The notes: generated by a model from the letters alone, not told the origin. 64,000 nucleotides of DNA from Sphaerospermopsis torques-reginae ITEP-024 (GCF_019598945.1 NZ_CP080598.1:558001-622000), one strand, 5' to 3'. Positions 1-9,160 are shown, counted from the first letter of the stretch. Made by a program: numbers and translations.

Positions 1-175
1 CGCTGAGGTTGGCTGTACTTAAATCAGCATAGCTGAGGTCAGATCCTTTTAAATCAACATCTTGTAGATTAGCATCACTTAATTCTGCTCTTTCAAAATC
101 TCGTTTCCCCACTGCGTATTCTTTTACAAGAGTAGCAGCACTATTAATTGGCTGTTGAAAATTGATTTCAGGCAT
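1..175 (-). CDS. Pentapeptide-repeat protein, N-terminal part (runs off window)
   Basis: Reading the minus strand from ATG at 175, the frame stays open to the window edge and gives about 58 residues. After a non-repetitive start (MPEINFQQPINSAATL) the sequence turns into A(D/N)LxxxxL-type pentapeptides: DFERAEL, SDANLQDVDLKG, SDLSYADLSTANLS. Pentapeptide-repeat proteins fold as right-handed quadrilateral beta-helices and are very numerous in cyanobacteria; most have no known function. The C-terminal end lies outside the window, so length and any extra domain cannot be judged. Confidence 0.8.
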   Translation of the reverse strand, partial: MPEINFQQPINSAATLVKEYAVGKRDFERAELSDANLQDVDLKGSDLSYADLSTANLS

Positions 176-512
176 AAAACAGCCTCACGATTTATGTAAA
201 ATTTTTTAACTGTCTTTATTCAGTTACCGCAATTGATTATACAACCAATAATCTATAAATCACATTTATTATTAACATAAGTTTGCGTTTGTTTTCGTGG
301 AGTTTCTTCACAAATTCCTCAAGTTTTGATGCTATTTTAAAAAAATTAATCTGTTGTTAACGAGATCAAAATTTTCCTTGGTATGAAGAACCATTTGTAT
401 TAAGAACTTTTAATTTTCGTATAATTTCTTATGTGGTCAGGTTTAGATATTAGATAGGTGTGGGAAGATTAAAGACAATTAAAAAAATAATCATAATATA
501 GGATCAGCTTTT
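176..512. other. Intergenic region, no gene seen
   Basis: This AT-rich stretch lies between the divergent pentapeptide gene and the truncated dehydrogenase. I see no convincing open frame, RNA gene or repeat array. It presumably carries both promoters, but no motif is clear enough to mark. Confidence 0.5.
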
Positions 513-851
513 ATGACACTAACTGAAAAATTCTCAAGTTATGCAGCTTTGAAACAAGGAGAGAAACTACAGAAATGGGAGTATGAACCCGCAGAATTAG
601 GTCGTCAAGATATTGAAATTGAAGTGACTCATAATGGTTTGTGTCACACCGATATTCACATGAGAGATAATGAATGGAATGTGAGTACATTTCCCTTAGT
701 TGCTGGACATGAAGTGGTGGGAAAAGTAACAAAAATCGGAGAAGATGTGACTTCATTAAAAATAGGCGATCGCGTTGGTTTTGGTTGGATTCGTAACTCT
801 TGCAGAACTTGTGACGCTTGTTTACGAGGAGAAGAAAATGTTTTTTCCTAA
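513..851 (+). pseudogene. Zinc alcohol dehydrogenase, N-terminal fragment
   Basis: The 112 residues match only the N-terminal catalytic half-domain (GroES-like) of medium-chain zinc alcohol dehydrogenases, which are normally about 335-350 residues. Catalytic zinc ligands Cys44 (GLCHTD) and His66 (GHEVVG) are present. The structural-zinc loop begins (SCRTCDACLRGEENV) but its fourth cysteine is replaced by Phe, and a stop follows two codons later. No Rossmann NAD(P)-binding domain follows in any frame before the next gene at 903. The gene therefore looks like a 3'-deleted remnant that cannot bind cofactor. It sits just upstream of hydrogenase and acyl-CoA synthetase genes, which fits an old fermentation cluster. 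Confidence 0.8.
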
Positions 852-902
852 GATATATGGTAAGATGATTAATAGAAATTCAATATTAAAAAGGAGAAGT
901 TA

Positions 903-1409
903 GTGAAATCACAATTAGATAACCAACAATCTAATAAACCGTTGAATCTTTATGAACGAGATTTTCAATTGTGGATTGAACAAACAATTAGCTCCTTGGA
1001 AACAAAACAATTTAACTCATTAGATATTGAACATTTAATTGAGGAGCTTAAAGAATTGGGTAAATCAGAAAAAAGAGCATTAGAAAGTAACTTAATGGTT
1101 TTATTAGCACATCTACTAAAACTGATGGTTCAACATGATGCTCCTGATTCCATGAAACAAAGTTGGTATCGTTCAATTATTGAACATCGTCAACGAGTGA
1201 TCATCGCTATTAAAAATACTCCTTCGTTAAAATCTTATTTAGAAACCGCCTTAGAGATAGCTTATCCTGATGGGCGTAATTTAGCTATTCAAGAAGGGAA
1301 AAAAGCGTTTTTTGGTGTGCGTATTCCTCAAGAAAATGAATATCCAAATATTTGTCCTTTCTCTCTGGAACAAATATTAGATCAGGACTTTTTCGATTTT
1401 CCTAGTTAA
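903..1409 (+). CDS. DUF29 family protein
   Basis: The 168-residue product has the DUF29 layout: YERDFQLWIEQTISSLETKQF near the start, the acidic block LDIEHLIEELKELGKSEKRAL, then a helical LLAHLLKLMVQHD segment and C-terminal FSLEQILDQDFF. The start is GTG at 903, supported by an AAGGAGA ribosome site at about 891-897. DUF29 proteins are abundant, short, all-helical cyanobacterial proteins of unknown function, often found beside mobile or toxin-antitoxin genes. The stop is 12 bp before hoxW, so the two may be co-transcribed. Two more DUF29 loci lie in the window (35533-36009 and a broken one at 44210-44669). Confidence 0.85.
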   Translation: MKSQLDNQQSNKPLNLYERDFQLWIEQTISSLETKQFNSLDIEHLIEELKELGKSEKRALESNLMVLLAHLLKLMVQHDAPDSMKQSWYRSIIEHRQRVIIAIKNTPSLKSYLETALEIAYPDGRNLAIQEGKKAFFGVRIPQENEYPNICPFSLEQILDQDFFDFPS

Positions 1410-1421
1410 TAGTGATTAATA

Positions 1422-1880
1422 ATGAAAAAAGTAATAGTGATTGGTTACGGTAATGAATTACGCAGTGATGATGGAGTGGGAAAAAAAATAGCTGATACTA
1501 TTGATTCCTGGAATTTATCAAATGTAAAATCCCTAGCAGTTCATCAACTCACACCAGAATTAGCGGATGAATTGGCCAATGTCAATTTATCAATTTTTGT
1601 TGATGCTACGATTAATGAAAATATGGTAGTAGCACCTTTATCATTAACAAATGATCATTATCATAGTATAGGACATTTTGCAGATCCGCGATCGCTCCTA
1701 GCTTTAACTGAATTTCTCTATGGTAAATCTCCTATAGCTTGGTTAGTTACAGTACCAGGACAAAATTTTGAATTAGGCGATCGCATTTCACTAAAAGCAG
1801 AAAAAGGTATTACCACTGCACTTTCAAAAATCATGCAAATTCTTGAACAAAATAACAATTTAGGGATCACATCAGAATGA
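1422..1880 (+). CDS. hoxW: Hydrogenase maturation protease (HoxW type)
   Basis: The 152-residue protein belongs to the HyaD/HupW/HoxW endopeptidases that clip the C-terminal tail of the NiFe-hydrogenase large subunit after nickel insertion. Visible family marks are the N-terminal VIGYGNELRSDDGVG motif, whose Glu/Asp helps sense nickel, and FVDATIN at the second metal-ligand strand. The segment HQLTPELADELA resembles HoxW (bidirectional Hox hydrogenase) more than HupW as I remember them; that assignment is inference. No hydrogenase structural gene lies inside the window, so hoxYH would have to be elsewhere. The gene follows the DUF29 gene by 12 bp and precedes the acyl-CoA synthetase fusion by 70 bp. 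Confidence 0.75.
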   Translation: MKKVIVIGYGNELRSDDGVGKKIADTIDSWNLSNVKSLAVHQLTPELADELANVNLSIFVDATINENMVVAPLSLTNDHYHSIGHFADPRSLLALTEFLYGKSPIAWLVTVPGQNFELGDRISLKAEKGITTALSKIMQILEQNNNLGITSE

Positions 1881-1950
1881 ATTTTTATCTCCATCTCCCT
1901 ATCTTTACTGTCACCTGTCACCTGTCACTTATTGAAAGGAGTAATTAATT

Positions 1951-4719
1951 ATGCAAGCATCTATCAAACCAACCGCAGACAAAGCTTACGACATCTTACA
2001 AACTGAGAGACTAAACCCCTTAGACGCGATTTTTGCACCTCAAACCGTTGCTGTTATTGGTGCTAGTGAAAAACCTGGAAGTGTGGGTAGAACTTTACTT
2101 TGGAATTTAATTACTAACCCCTTTAATGGAACAGTTTTTCCTATCAATCCTAAACGCAATAGTGTATTAGGAATTAAAGCTTATCCTACTATTTTTGATG
2201 TTCCTGAAAAAATAGATTTAGCGGTAATTGCCACCCCAGCACCTACAGTACCACAAATTATTAATGATTGTGTCAAAGCCGGAATAAAAGGAGCAATAAT
2301 AATCTCCGCTGGTTTTAAAGAAGCAGGAGAAAAAGGAATAGCTTTAGAAAAAGAAATTCTGGAAATAGCACACAAAGGAAAAATTAGAATTATTGGACCA
2401 AACTGTTTAGGGGTCATGAGTCCAATTTCCGGTTTAAATGCGACATTTGCGAGTAAAATGGCACAACCAGGAAATGTAGGTTTCCTCAGTCAAAGCGGTG
2501 CTTTATGTACATCTATTTTAGATTGGAGTTTACAGGAAAACGTTGGTTTTAGTGCCTTCGTTTCTATCGGTTCAATGTTAGATATAGGTTGGGGAGATTT
2601 AATTTATTATTTGGGAGATGACCCCAATACAAAAAGTATTGTAATTTATATGGAATCCATCGGTGATGCGCGTTCTTTTCTATCCGCAGCGAGAGAAGTA
2701 GCATTAACAAAACCGATAATTGTTATCAAAGCCGGTCGGACAGCAGCAGCAGCAAAAGCGGCCGCTTCTCACACAGGTTCATTAGCAGGAAGTGATGCTG
2801 TTTTAGATGCTGCATTTAGAAGATGTGGAGTATTAAGAGTTAATAGTATTTCTGATTTATTTGATATGTCAGAAGTATTAGCAAAACAACCGCGCCCCAA
2901 AGGTCCAAGTTTAACAATTTTAACTAATGCTGGTGGTCCTGGAGTATTAGCCACCGATACATTGATAGAAAGTAGAGGCAAACTAGCACCAATTTCCGAA
3001 GAAATCATGCAGGGTTTAAATGAAATTTTACCCCCACAATGGAGTCATAATAACCCGATTGATATTTTAGGAGATGCTGACCCAGAACGCTATACAAAAG
3101 CCTTAGAAATTGCTGCCAAAGATCCTAATAGTGATGGGTTATTAGTAATTTTAACACCCCAAGCTATGACCGATCCGACAAAAATTGCCGAGGAATTAAA
3201 ACCCTATTCACAAATGGCGAATAAACCAATTTTAGCTAGTTGGATGGGTGGGGAAGATGTGGCAGAAGGAAAACAAATTCTCAACCATCAAGGCATTCCT
3301 ACTTATGATTATCCCGATACAGCAGCTAAAATATTTAGCTATATGTGGCGGTATAGTTATAACCTCAAGGGAATTTATGAAACTCCTGTTTTACCAAGTT
3401 TAGAATGTGATACAAATACCCGTAATTGTGCATTGGTGGAAACCATTATTAAGGATGCCAGAAAAGCCGGAAGAGCGATTTTAACAGAGTTTGAATCTAA
3501 AGAAATATTAGCCGCCTATGGTATTCCGGTAGTTGCTGGAAGTATTGCTAAGAGTGCAGAAGAAGCAGTAGAATGTGCTGAGAAAATCGGTTATCCCGTG
3601 GTTTTGAAATTGTATTCGCAAACAATTACCCATAAAACAGATGTGGGAGGAGTACAGTTAAATTTGCGAAATGCAGAAGCTGTTAAAAGAGCTTATCATT
3701 TAATAGAAACTTCGGTATTAGAAAAAGCTAAACCAGAAGATTTTTTAGGCGTAACCGTGCAGCAAATGGTCAAAACTAGCGGTTATGAATTGATCATTGG
3801 TAGTAGTTTAGATCCGCAGTTTGGACCAGTATTATTATTTGGTGCTGGGGGAGAATTAGTCGAGGTTTTCCAAGATAGCGCCATAGCTTTACCACCTTTA
3901 AATACTACCCTAGCACGGCGGATGATGGAACAAACGAAAATCTATAAAGCATTAAAAGGAGTGCGGGGTAGACAAAGTATTGATATGGCAGCTTTGGAGG
4001 AATTGTTAGTAGTATTTAGTCATTTGGTAGTAGAACAACCAGCGATTAAAGAAATAGATATTAATCCTTTATTAGCTATTCCTCCCTCTCCTGATCATCC
4101 TGGTGGTTTAATAGCATTAGATGGTAGAATAGTTTTACATTCTGCGGATGTAGGAGAAACGGAATTACCAAAATTAGCAATTCGTCCCTATCCTCACCAA
4201 TATGTTAGTAATTGGACATTGAAAAATGGTATACCTGTTACTATTCGTCCGATCCGTCCAGAAGATGAACCATTAATGGTAAAATTCCATAAAACACTAT
4301 CAGAGGAAAGTGTTTATTTGCGGTATTTTCACATGGTTAAATTAAGTCAAAGAATAGCTCATGAAAGACTGACAAGAATTTGTTTTATTGACTATGATCG
4401 AGAAATGGCATTAGTCGCAGAACATCACAACCCAGAAACTCAAGCAACGGAAATTTTAGCTGTAGGAAGATTGAGTAAATTACATGGTAATGATGGGGCG
4501 GAATTTGCTATGCTGGTGAGCGATCGCTATCAATGTAATGGTTTAGGTACAGAGTTACTCAAGAGATTAATAGAAGTAGGTAAAAACGAGAAAATATCCT
4601 CTATTTCTGCTGATATCTTAGCTGATAATTTAGGAATGCAGAAAGTATGTGAAAGACTCGGTTTTAAGATGTCACATAGCAATGATGCAACAGTCTTAAA
4701 AGCGGAAATTGATTTGTAG
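1951..4719 (+). CDS. ADP-forming acyl/acetyl-CoA synthetase fused to a GNAT acetyltransferase
   Basis: This 922-residue protein has four domains in order: CoA-binding Rossmann domain (about 25-155, [19 protein letters not shown]), succinyl-CoA-synthetase-like flavodoxin domain (about 160-480), ATP-grasp domain (about 505-720, [19 protein letters not shown]), and a C-terminal GNAT domain (about 750-920, with the acetyl-CoA loop region [14 protein letters not shown]). His274 in [12 protein letters not shown] matches the phosphorylated histidine of ADP-forming acetyl-CoA synthetases, so acetate plus ATP production from acetyl-CoA is possible. The same architecture occurs in PatZ/YfiQ protein lysine acetyltransferases. 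A GAAAGGAG ribosome site at about 1934-1941 supports the ATG. Which activity dominates cannot be told from sequence. Confidence 0.85.
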   Translation: MQASIKPTADKAYDILQTERLNPLDAIFAPQTVAVIGASEKPGSVGRTLLWNLITNPFNGTVFPINPKRNSVLGIKAYPTIFDVPEKIDLAVIATPAPTVPQIINDCVKAGIKGAIIISAGFKEAGEKGIALEKEILEIAHKGKIRIIGPNCLGVMSPISGLNATFASKMAQPGNVGFLSQSGALCTSILDWSLQENVGFSAFVSIGSMLDIGWGDLIYYLGDDPNTKSIVIYMESIGDARSFLSAAREVALTKPIIVIKAGRTAAAAKAAASHTGSLAGSDAVLDAAFRRCGVLRVNSISDLFDMSEVLAKQPRPKGPSLTILTNAGGPGVLATDTLIESRGKLAPISEEIMQGLNEILPPQWSHNNPIDILGDADPERYTKALEIAAKDPNSDGLLVILTPQAMTDPTKIAEELKPYSQMANKPILASWMGGEDVAEGKQILNHQGIPTYDYPDTAAKIFSYMWRYSYNLKGIYETPVLPSLECDTNTRNCALVETIIKDARKAGRAILTEFESKEILAAYGIPVVAGSIAKSAEEAVECAEKIGYPVVLKLYSQTITHKTDVGGVQLNLRNAEAVKRAYHLIETSVLEKAKPEDFLGVTVQQMVKTSGYELIIGSSLDPQFGPVLLFGAGGELVEVFQDSAIALPPLNTTLARRMMEQTKIYKALKGVRGRQSIDMAALEELLVVFSHLVVEQPAIKEIDINPLLAIPPSPDHPGGLIALDGRIVLHSADVGETELPKLAIRPYPHQYVSNWTLKNGIPVTIRPIRPEDEPLMVKFHKTLSEESVYLRYFHMVKLSQRIAHERLTRICFIDYDREMALVAEHHNPETQATEILAVGRLSKLHGNDGAEFAMLVSDRYQCNGLGTELLKRLIEVGKNEKISSISADILADNLGMQKVCERLGFKMSHSNDATVLKAEIDL

Positions 4720-4814
4720 TCAGGAGTCAGGAGTCAGGAGTTGTTAATTTTAACTTTTGACTTTTGACTTGATCTCTTCCCTGTTTTATTTTTCGGTTAG
4801 TAAATTTATCCAAA

Positions 4815-5567
4815 ATGATGACAACACAAATTAATCAAATTTGGCAAAATTTGGAAAATACAAAAACAGAAAAACAAACATTTACCGAGGATTTAATTGC
4901 TGAATTACCAGAACCAGTACAACGTTATTTCTTACACGCTATTACTTTGGGAACACCGTTAGCAACTGGTGTGAAGTTAAAAATGCAAGGTTATTTTCAA
5001 CCCAGTAAAGATAAAAAATTACCCATGCAAGCTACAGAAATTTTAACTGCTAAAGGATTTGTTTGGCAAGCAGTAATGGGTAATAAATTTTTTAACATTA
5101 AAGGGGCAGATTACTATTATAATCATTCAGGAAAAGTAGAGTTTAAAATTTTGGGTTTAATCCCATTAGTCAAAGAGGAAAATCCCGACATTAACCGTTC
5201 TAGTATTGGTAGATTTGCAGGTGAATTATTCTGGTTGCCATCTGCTTTATTACCACAAAATCAAGTAATTTGGCAAGCTATTGATCACAATACAATTCAA
5301 GCAACTTGCAATATTGAGTGTGAAACAGTTAATCTAACTTTTATTATTGATGAAAATGGTAGAGTTTTAGAAGTAAAATTACCACGTTGGGGAAATCAAA
5401 CCACAGATAAAACTTGGCAATATATACCCTTTGGTGGCACATTTGCACAGGAAACCACTTTTCAAGGTTTTACTATTCCTTCCCAAATAAATGCGGGATG
5501 GTGGTTAGGAACAGAAAATTATAATGGGTTTTTTCAAGCAAGTATTGAGGAAGCGGAATTTTTTTAG
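4815..5567 (+). CDS. DUF6544-like conserved protein
   Basis: The 250-residue product carries the LPEPVQRYFLHAI motif near residues 30-43, which I associate with the DUF6544 family, followed by beta-rich segments with many Trp and Gly residues (FVWQAVMGNKFFNIKGADYYY, WGNQTTDKTWQYIPFGG). There is no signal peptide and no membrane span. The function is unknown. The upstream spacer contains a short tandem array of GTCAGGA heptamers at about 4720-4740. The ATG pair at 4815/4818 leaves the exact start open by one codon. Confidence 0.6.
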   Translation: MMTTQINQIWQNLENTKTEKQTFTEDLIAELPEPVQRYFLHAITLGTPLATGVKLKMQGYFQPSKDKKLPMQATEILTAKGFVWQAVMGNKFFNIKGADYYYNHSGKVEFKILGLIPLVKEENPDINRSSIGRFAGELFWLPSALLPQNQVIWQAIDHNTIQATCNIECETVNLTFIIDENGRVLEVKLPRWGNQTTDKTWQYIPFGGTFAQETTFQGFTIPSQINAGWWLGTENYNGFFQASIEEAEFF

Positions 5568-5653
5568 TTGTTGTTAAGTCTGTAGGTACAAGACATAATT
5601 TTATGCTTATAGATGATGAAATAATCAGTCGCAAAAGTCTTGATCAGATTTGT

Positions 5654-5857
5654 TTAAGATTGAGAAATTTCCACTTTTATATTCTTTGTAGTCAAATTGA
5701 TCCTACTAGATAACTGTAAGACTTCAATACCCACAACTTGATTCTCTTCATTAAAATCAAGCACAATTCCTGGATAAACTTCCTCAGATTCAATAATTTT
5801 CGATTCATCAAGACGTAAATACAAAGCATCCGCTTCTTCATCAATATGTACTTTCAT
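5654..5857 (-). CDS. DUF2283 protein, putative antitoxin
   Basis: The 67-residue protein has the DUF2283 pattern: MKVHIDEEADALYLRLDES, a short acidic loop, then VYPGIVLDFNEENQVVGIEVLQLS. Such proteins are small single-domain folds commonly encoded next to DUF4258 genes in predicted type II toxin-antitoxin pairs. Its ATG overlaps the stop of the upstream DUF4258 gene in an ATGA arrangement, so translation is probably coupled. Antitoxin function is inferred only from the pairing. Confidence 0.8.
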   Translation of the reverse strand: MKVHIDEEADALYLRLDESKIIESEEVYPGIVLDFNEENQVVGIEVLQLSSRINLTTKNIKVEISQS

Positions 5858-6366
5858 AATTTATTCCTTTGGGTGCGGTCAAAATAAACAGTGATAATTC
5901 GCCAAGGTTCTTTATTTTCATTGTACACAACACGCAATACTCTATTGCCATTTTCAGGAATGCGAGCTAAAGCGTGACGTAATTCTGGATCTTCCCGATC
6001 TGGTTCTGTTTTTTGAGGTTCTGCTAATACCCGTGTTATCCATTCTAGTTGAATTTCCCGTGCAGTAATAACTTGTTGGGCATGAACGGTCAAATCATAA
6101 GGAAAGTTGTTTGTGGCATTTTCTCTAGTTTTTTCTACAGTTTTAAATCTAAACACACCAGAACGCCAAGCCCAAAAGTCAGGGGCAAATTTAGCTAATC
6201 TATTAATAGCATAATCTGGTAAAATAAATAAAATGGGATGGGGTACGGTTTTTTTATAAGCATCCCGGACAAAATTCAAATCTTGTAAAACTGGCGGATA
6301 GTCACCAGTAAGACCAATAGATTTTTCTAAACCTTGAATAAACACGAAGATACCCAACTTATTCAA
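5854..6366 (-). CDS. DUF4258 protein with an ATPase-derived N-terminal piece
   Basis: Residues from about 95 to 170 are a DUF4258 domain: VHAQQVITAREIQLEWITRVL, DPELRHALARIPENGNRVLRV, ITVYFDRTQRNKL. This family resembles small RelE/BrnT-like toxins. Residues about 1-90 are unlike it and resemble a stretch of cyanobacterial NACHT/TPR proteins (PHPILFILPDYAINRLAKFAPDFWAWRSGVFRF). The frame begins with TTG at 6366, with an in-frame stop five codons upstream, so the N-terminal piece is a fragment. The native toxin probably once started near residue 85-90, but no ATG is present there. The chimera may therefore be a decay product or a fusion made by deletion. Confidence 0.6.
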   Translation of the reverse strand: MNKLGIFVFIQGLEKSIGLTGDYPPVLQDLNFVRDAYKKTVPHPILFILPDYAINRLAKFAPDFWAWRSGVFRFKTVEKTRENATNNFPYDLTVHAQQVITAREIQLEWITRVLAEPQKTEPDREDPELRHALARIPENGNRVLRVVYNENKEPWRIITVYFDRTQRNKL

Positions 6367-6404
6367 GAAGTAAGAGATTTAAAAATATCATCATTTGTTA
6401 TCCC

Positions 6405-6860
6405 TTAACTGAAAGGTATAGAAATATTGCCTTCTGGCTGATTTTGTCTATTTACTGGATATTTCATCCACTGATAAGCCACAAAAATCAACAATAAACC
6501 AATCAAAAATAATAACACCATCAAAGCAATTTGATACCAAATAACTTGGGTTAAAAGTAAATCTAAAACTAGGTGGATTAAATTCATTACACCATAAAAA
6601 ATAGTTAAGCCAAAATGAATAACTCGATAACGTTTATTTTCTGTAAATGTATTCCCAATAATTGCTAACATTGGCAATACAAAGAAGCCTAACATTAACC
6701 AAAAAATACCCGATACTTCATTAAGTGATGTTGCTGGTTGGGATTCTAATACATCTAACCCGTGAAATAATGGCATTAAACCCAACTGTGTATGAAACAA
6801 CGTACCTAATAAAAAAACTATCCATAGATTAATAATTTTTTGTCTATAATTAATTGCCAT
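6405..6860 (-). CDS. Small integral membrane protein, unknown function
   Basis: From ATG at 6860 the product is 151 residues. Four hydrophobic segments are visible: IINLWIVFLLGTLFHTQL, IFWLMLGFFVLPMLAIIG, GLTIFYGVMNLIHLVLDL and IALMVLLFLIGLLLIFVAY. A longer frame starting at 6911 would overlap the upstream kinase-family gene and adds a cysteine-rich, non-hydrophobic leader, so I prefer 6860. It lies 16 bp downstream of the 6877-7359 gene on the same strand and may share its transcript. No family was recognised. Confidence 0.65.
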   Translation of the reverse strand: MAINYRQKIINLWIVFLLGTLFHTQLGLMPLFHGLDVLESQPATSLNEVSGIFWLMLGFFVLPMLAIIGNTFTENKRYRVIHFGLTIFYGVMNLIHLVLDLLLTQVIWYQIALMVLLFLIGLLLIFVAYQWMKYPVNRQNQPEGNISIPFS

Positions 6861-6876
6861 TTTTCTTGCACAATTA

Positions 6877-7359
6877 CTACATTTTATAACCAAATTTACG
6901 CAGTAAATCATGACGTGATTTTATATCCTCATTTCCTTCTACACCCTTGGGTAAAAATCCATCAATCACACCAATAATACCCCTTCCTTGTTCGGTTTCT
7001 GCTAAAATCACTTGTACAGGATTAGCAGTAGCACAATAAATATTGCAAACTTCTGGACATTGTTTAATAGCATTAAGAAAGTTTATTGGATAAGCATCTT
7101 TTAACACAATTAAAAAACAGTGTCCAGCACTTATAGATTTGGCATTTTTAGTAGCTACTTCTTGCAAAGTATGATCATTTCCAGCCATTCTAATTAAACA
7201 AGCGGCGGATGCTTCACAGAAAGCAATACCAAATTTTACCTGTGAAGATATACCTACCATGATTTCATATAAATCCTCCACAGTTTTGATAAAGTGAGTT
7301 TGTCCTAAAATCAGGTTACAACCTACAGGAATTTCTAAATTTACAGTTTTTACTTCCAT
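6877..7359 (-). CDS. Adenosine-specific kinase family protein
   Basis: The 160-residue product matches the archaeal and bacterial adenosine-specific kinase family (PF04008; structure known from Pyrobaculum). Family-typical segments include LEIPVGCNLILGQTHFIKTVEDLYE, VKFGIAFCEASAACLIRMAGND, HCFLIVLKDAYPINFLNAIK and the C-terminal GRGIIGVIDGFLPKGVE with conserved Gly and Asp. It is full length for the family. A cytoplasmic nucleotide-related role is known for the family only in outline. It is divergent from the PAP/fibrillin gene, with 50 bp between the starts. Confidence 0.88.
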   Translation of the reverse strand: MEVKTVNLEIPVGCNLILGQTHFIKTVEDLYEIMVGISSQVKFGIAFCEASAACLIRMAGNDHTLQEVATKNAKSISAGHCFLIVLKDAYPINFLNAIKQCPEVCNIYCATANPVQVILAETEQGRGIIGVIDGFLPKGVEGNEDIKSRHDLLRKFGYKM

Positions 7360-7409
7360 TTTGGGTTACAATTTAATTTGTTAATTACTGCATTGCCAAG
7401 TATCAGTTT

Positions 7410-8054
7410 ATGGAACGTCAAGCATTGAAAGAAAAATTACAAGTATTAATTAAGGAACTGAAAAAACAGGATGATGATTCTCCTATTACTAATTTAAAAA
7501 TTGACAAAAAGAAAGCCGCAGAAATAGAAAATTTAACAGTTGAATTAGAAAATCTCAATCCCCATCCTCAACCACTCCAGAATGCTATTAATTTATTAAA
7601 TGGAATCTGGCAATTACAATACTCTACAGCTAGAGAAATTCGCGCTTTGGATTCTCTCCCATTAGGATTAAGAATAGGTAAAGTATTTCAAGTAATTAAT
7701 GTTGCTGACGCACAATTTTTTAACCTTGCTTATGTCAAACATCCCCTAAAATTTATTTCAGGATATGTAAAAGTAACAGCTAGATTTGAACCTGATTTAG
7801 CTCAATCTAACTTACCAGATAAGCGAATTAATGTTTATTTTGATAAACGTTATTTAGCGATTGACAAAATTTTAGGTGTTAACACTCCTCAGTTAAATCC
7901 TTTTAAAGTTGTAGATGCTAAAGGTCCCAAAGGTAGAGTTGCAACTCTGGATATTACTTACTTAGATGAAACATTAAGGATTGGTAGAGGAGGTGATGAA
8001 AGTTTATTTATTCTCCAGAAAGCTGATGATTTACCTGAGTTACAGCAGATTTAA
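7410..8054 (+). CDS. PAP/fibrillin family protein
   Basis: The 214-residue protein carries the plastid-lipid-associated (PAP/fibrillin) domain: a helical leader, then LNGIWQLQYSTAREIRAL (the W-LxYST motif), a lipocalin-like series of strands with VTARFEP, and the closing TYLDETLRIGRGGDESLFIL. In plants and cyanobacteria these proteins attach to thylakoids or lipid globules and protect photosystems under light stress. There is no signal peptide. The spacer downstream holds a dispersed repeat and a hairpin. Confidence 0.9.
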   Translation: MERQALKEKLQVLIKELKKQDDDSPITNLKIDKKKAAEIENLTVELENLNPHPQPLQNAINLLNGIWQLQYSTAREIRALDSLPLGLRIGKVFQVINVADAQFFNLAYVKHPLKFISGYVKVTARFEPDLAQSNLPDKRINVYFDKRYLAIDKILGVNTPQLNPFKVVDAKGPKGRVATLDITYLDETLRIGRGGDESLFILQKADDLPELQQI

Positions 8055-8100
8055 CCCATTTTTTGTAAGCATTCAGCAGTCTGTCTCCGTCAGCAATTTT

Positions 8101-8176
8101 CTTACTAACTCAGTCTCACTCAAGACAAAACCTGTTAGCGTAGCCATTTACTGATTACTGATAGCTGAATACTGAC
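8101..8176. repeat. Dispersed intergenic repeat (copy 1 of 3)
   Basis: The block with TTACTAACTCAGTCTCACT, AGACAAAA and ACTGATTACTGATAGCTGAA recurs at about 38704-38753 and, in part, at about 58674-58704. All copies are intergenic. No coding content was seen. It looks like a short degenerate repeat family of this genome. Confidence 0.6.
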
Positions 8177-8187
8177 ATTTTTTTTGA

Positions 8188-8216
8188 CAATCTGCGCCCT
8201 CAAGGGACGCAGATTG
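8188..8216. repeat. Strong inverted repeat between convergent genes
   Basis: CAATCTGCG at 8188-8196 pairs perfectly with CGCAGATTG at 8208-8216, and the inner CCCT/AGGG extends the stem. It lies between the convergent PAP/fibrillin and HdrB-like genes and probably ends or stabilises transcripts. A T-run precedes rather than follows it on the plus strand, so it is not a classical intrinsic terminator in either direction. Confidence 0.55.
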
Positions 8217-8239
8217 TGGGTTCAAAGAGTCTACTTAGA

Positions 8240-9160
8240 TTAGATTCCCAATTTTTCTAACACTGGTTTTGTGGAAACAATGTGACGCTCTAAACCCAGT
8301 AATTCAGGACTAACTCCTAAAGCCAAAGCAATTAATTGTGGTAAATGTAAAATAGGTAAACCTAATTTTTTACCAATCACCTTTTCTACCTCTGGTTGAC
8401 GAGAATCTAAATTAAGATGACACAGGGGACAAGGTGTAACAATACAATCAGCACCACTTGACAAAGCTTCTTGAATGTGCATACCTGCCATTTGGAAAGA
8501 TTCGGTAGTAGCATAACTAGAAAGAGGCCAACCGCAACATTGGGTGCGTCCACGATAATATATAGGAGTTGCCCCCACAGCCCGAAAAACATTTTCCATT
8601 GCTTCTGGGTTAAATGGATCATCATAGGGCATGGATTTTTGAGCGCGAAGGAGATAACAGCCATAAAAAGCTGCACACTTGAGGTTAGATAACTTGCGGG
8701 TGACACGCTGGCTGATTTTGTCTAAACCATAATCTGTAACCAAAGCATAAAGCAAATGTTTAACGTCTGTGCTGCCCCGATAAGGAGAACAACCTTCTTT
8801 TTCTAGTAAGCCATTAACTTGATTAAGATAAGCAGGGTTAGTTGTTTGGCATTGCTTTAGACGTTCATCAACATGACCAATAACACCTTGACAGGTGCTG
8901 CAATGAGTAAGAAGAGGCAGATTTAATTCTTCTGCTAAAGCTATATTTCGGGCGTTAACTGTATCTTCTAACAATTGAGAATCTTCTTTAAACGTACCTG
9001 AACCGCAACAAGCAGCTTTTTTAAGTTCAATGAGTTCTATACCCAAAGCTTGGGTAAGTGATTGAGTAGACAGATAAAGCTCCCGACAAGCACCTTGAGC
9101 AACACAACCGGGATAGTAAGCGTATTTTAAGACTTGAGATTTTAAGACTTGAGATAGCAT
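8240..9160 (-). CDS. HdrB-like CCG-domain protein
   Basis: The 306-residue protein has two CCG cysteine-rich modules: YYPGCVAQG...LIELKKAACCGSGTF...THCSTCQG in the N-terminal half, and AFYGCYLLR...GRTQCCGWPLSS...TPCPLCHLN in the C-terminal half. These bind an unusual Fe-S cluster in heterodisulfide reductase subunit B; relatives serve as membrane-adjacent electron-transfer subunits, including forms annotated as SdhC/SdhE-type succinate dehydrogenase partners in cyanobacteria. The true electron acceptor is unknown. Its start carries an in-frame 15-bp tandem duplication giving SQVLKSQVLK, which appears as a recent slip. No partner subunit is adjacent. Confidence 0.85.
   Translation of the reverse strand: MLSQVLKSQVLKYAYYPGCVAQGACRELYLSTQSLTQALGIELIELKKAACCGSGTFKEDSQLLEDTVNARNIALAEELNLPLLTHCSTCQGVIGHVDERLKQCQTTNPAYLNQVNGLLEKEGCSPYRGSTDVKHLLYALVTDYGLDKISQRVTRKLSNLKCAAFYGCYLLRAQKSMPYDDPFNPEAMENVFRAVGATPIYYRGRTQCCGWPLSSYATTESFQMAGMHIQEALSSGADCIVTPCPLCHLNLDSRQPEVEKVIGKKLGLPILHLPQLIALALGVSPELLGLERHIVSTKPVLEKLGI

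Noticed and set aside
8188-8216. Intrinsic terminator for the PAP/fibrillin gene
   Set aside because: The stem is excellent but the T-run is on the wrong side, so I kept it only as an inverted repeat.
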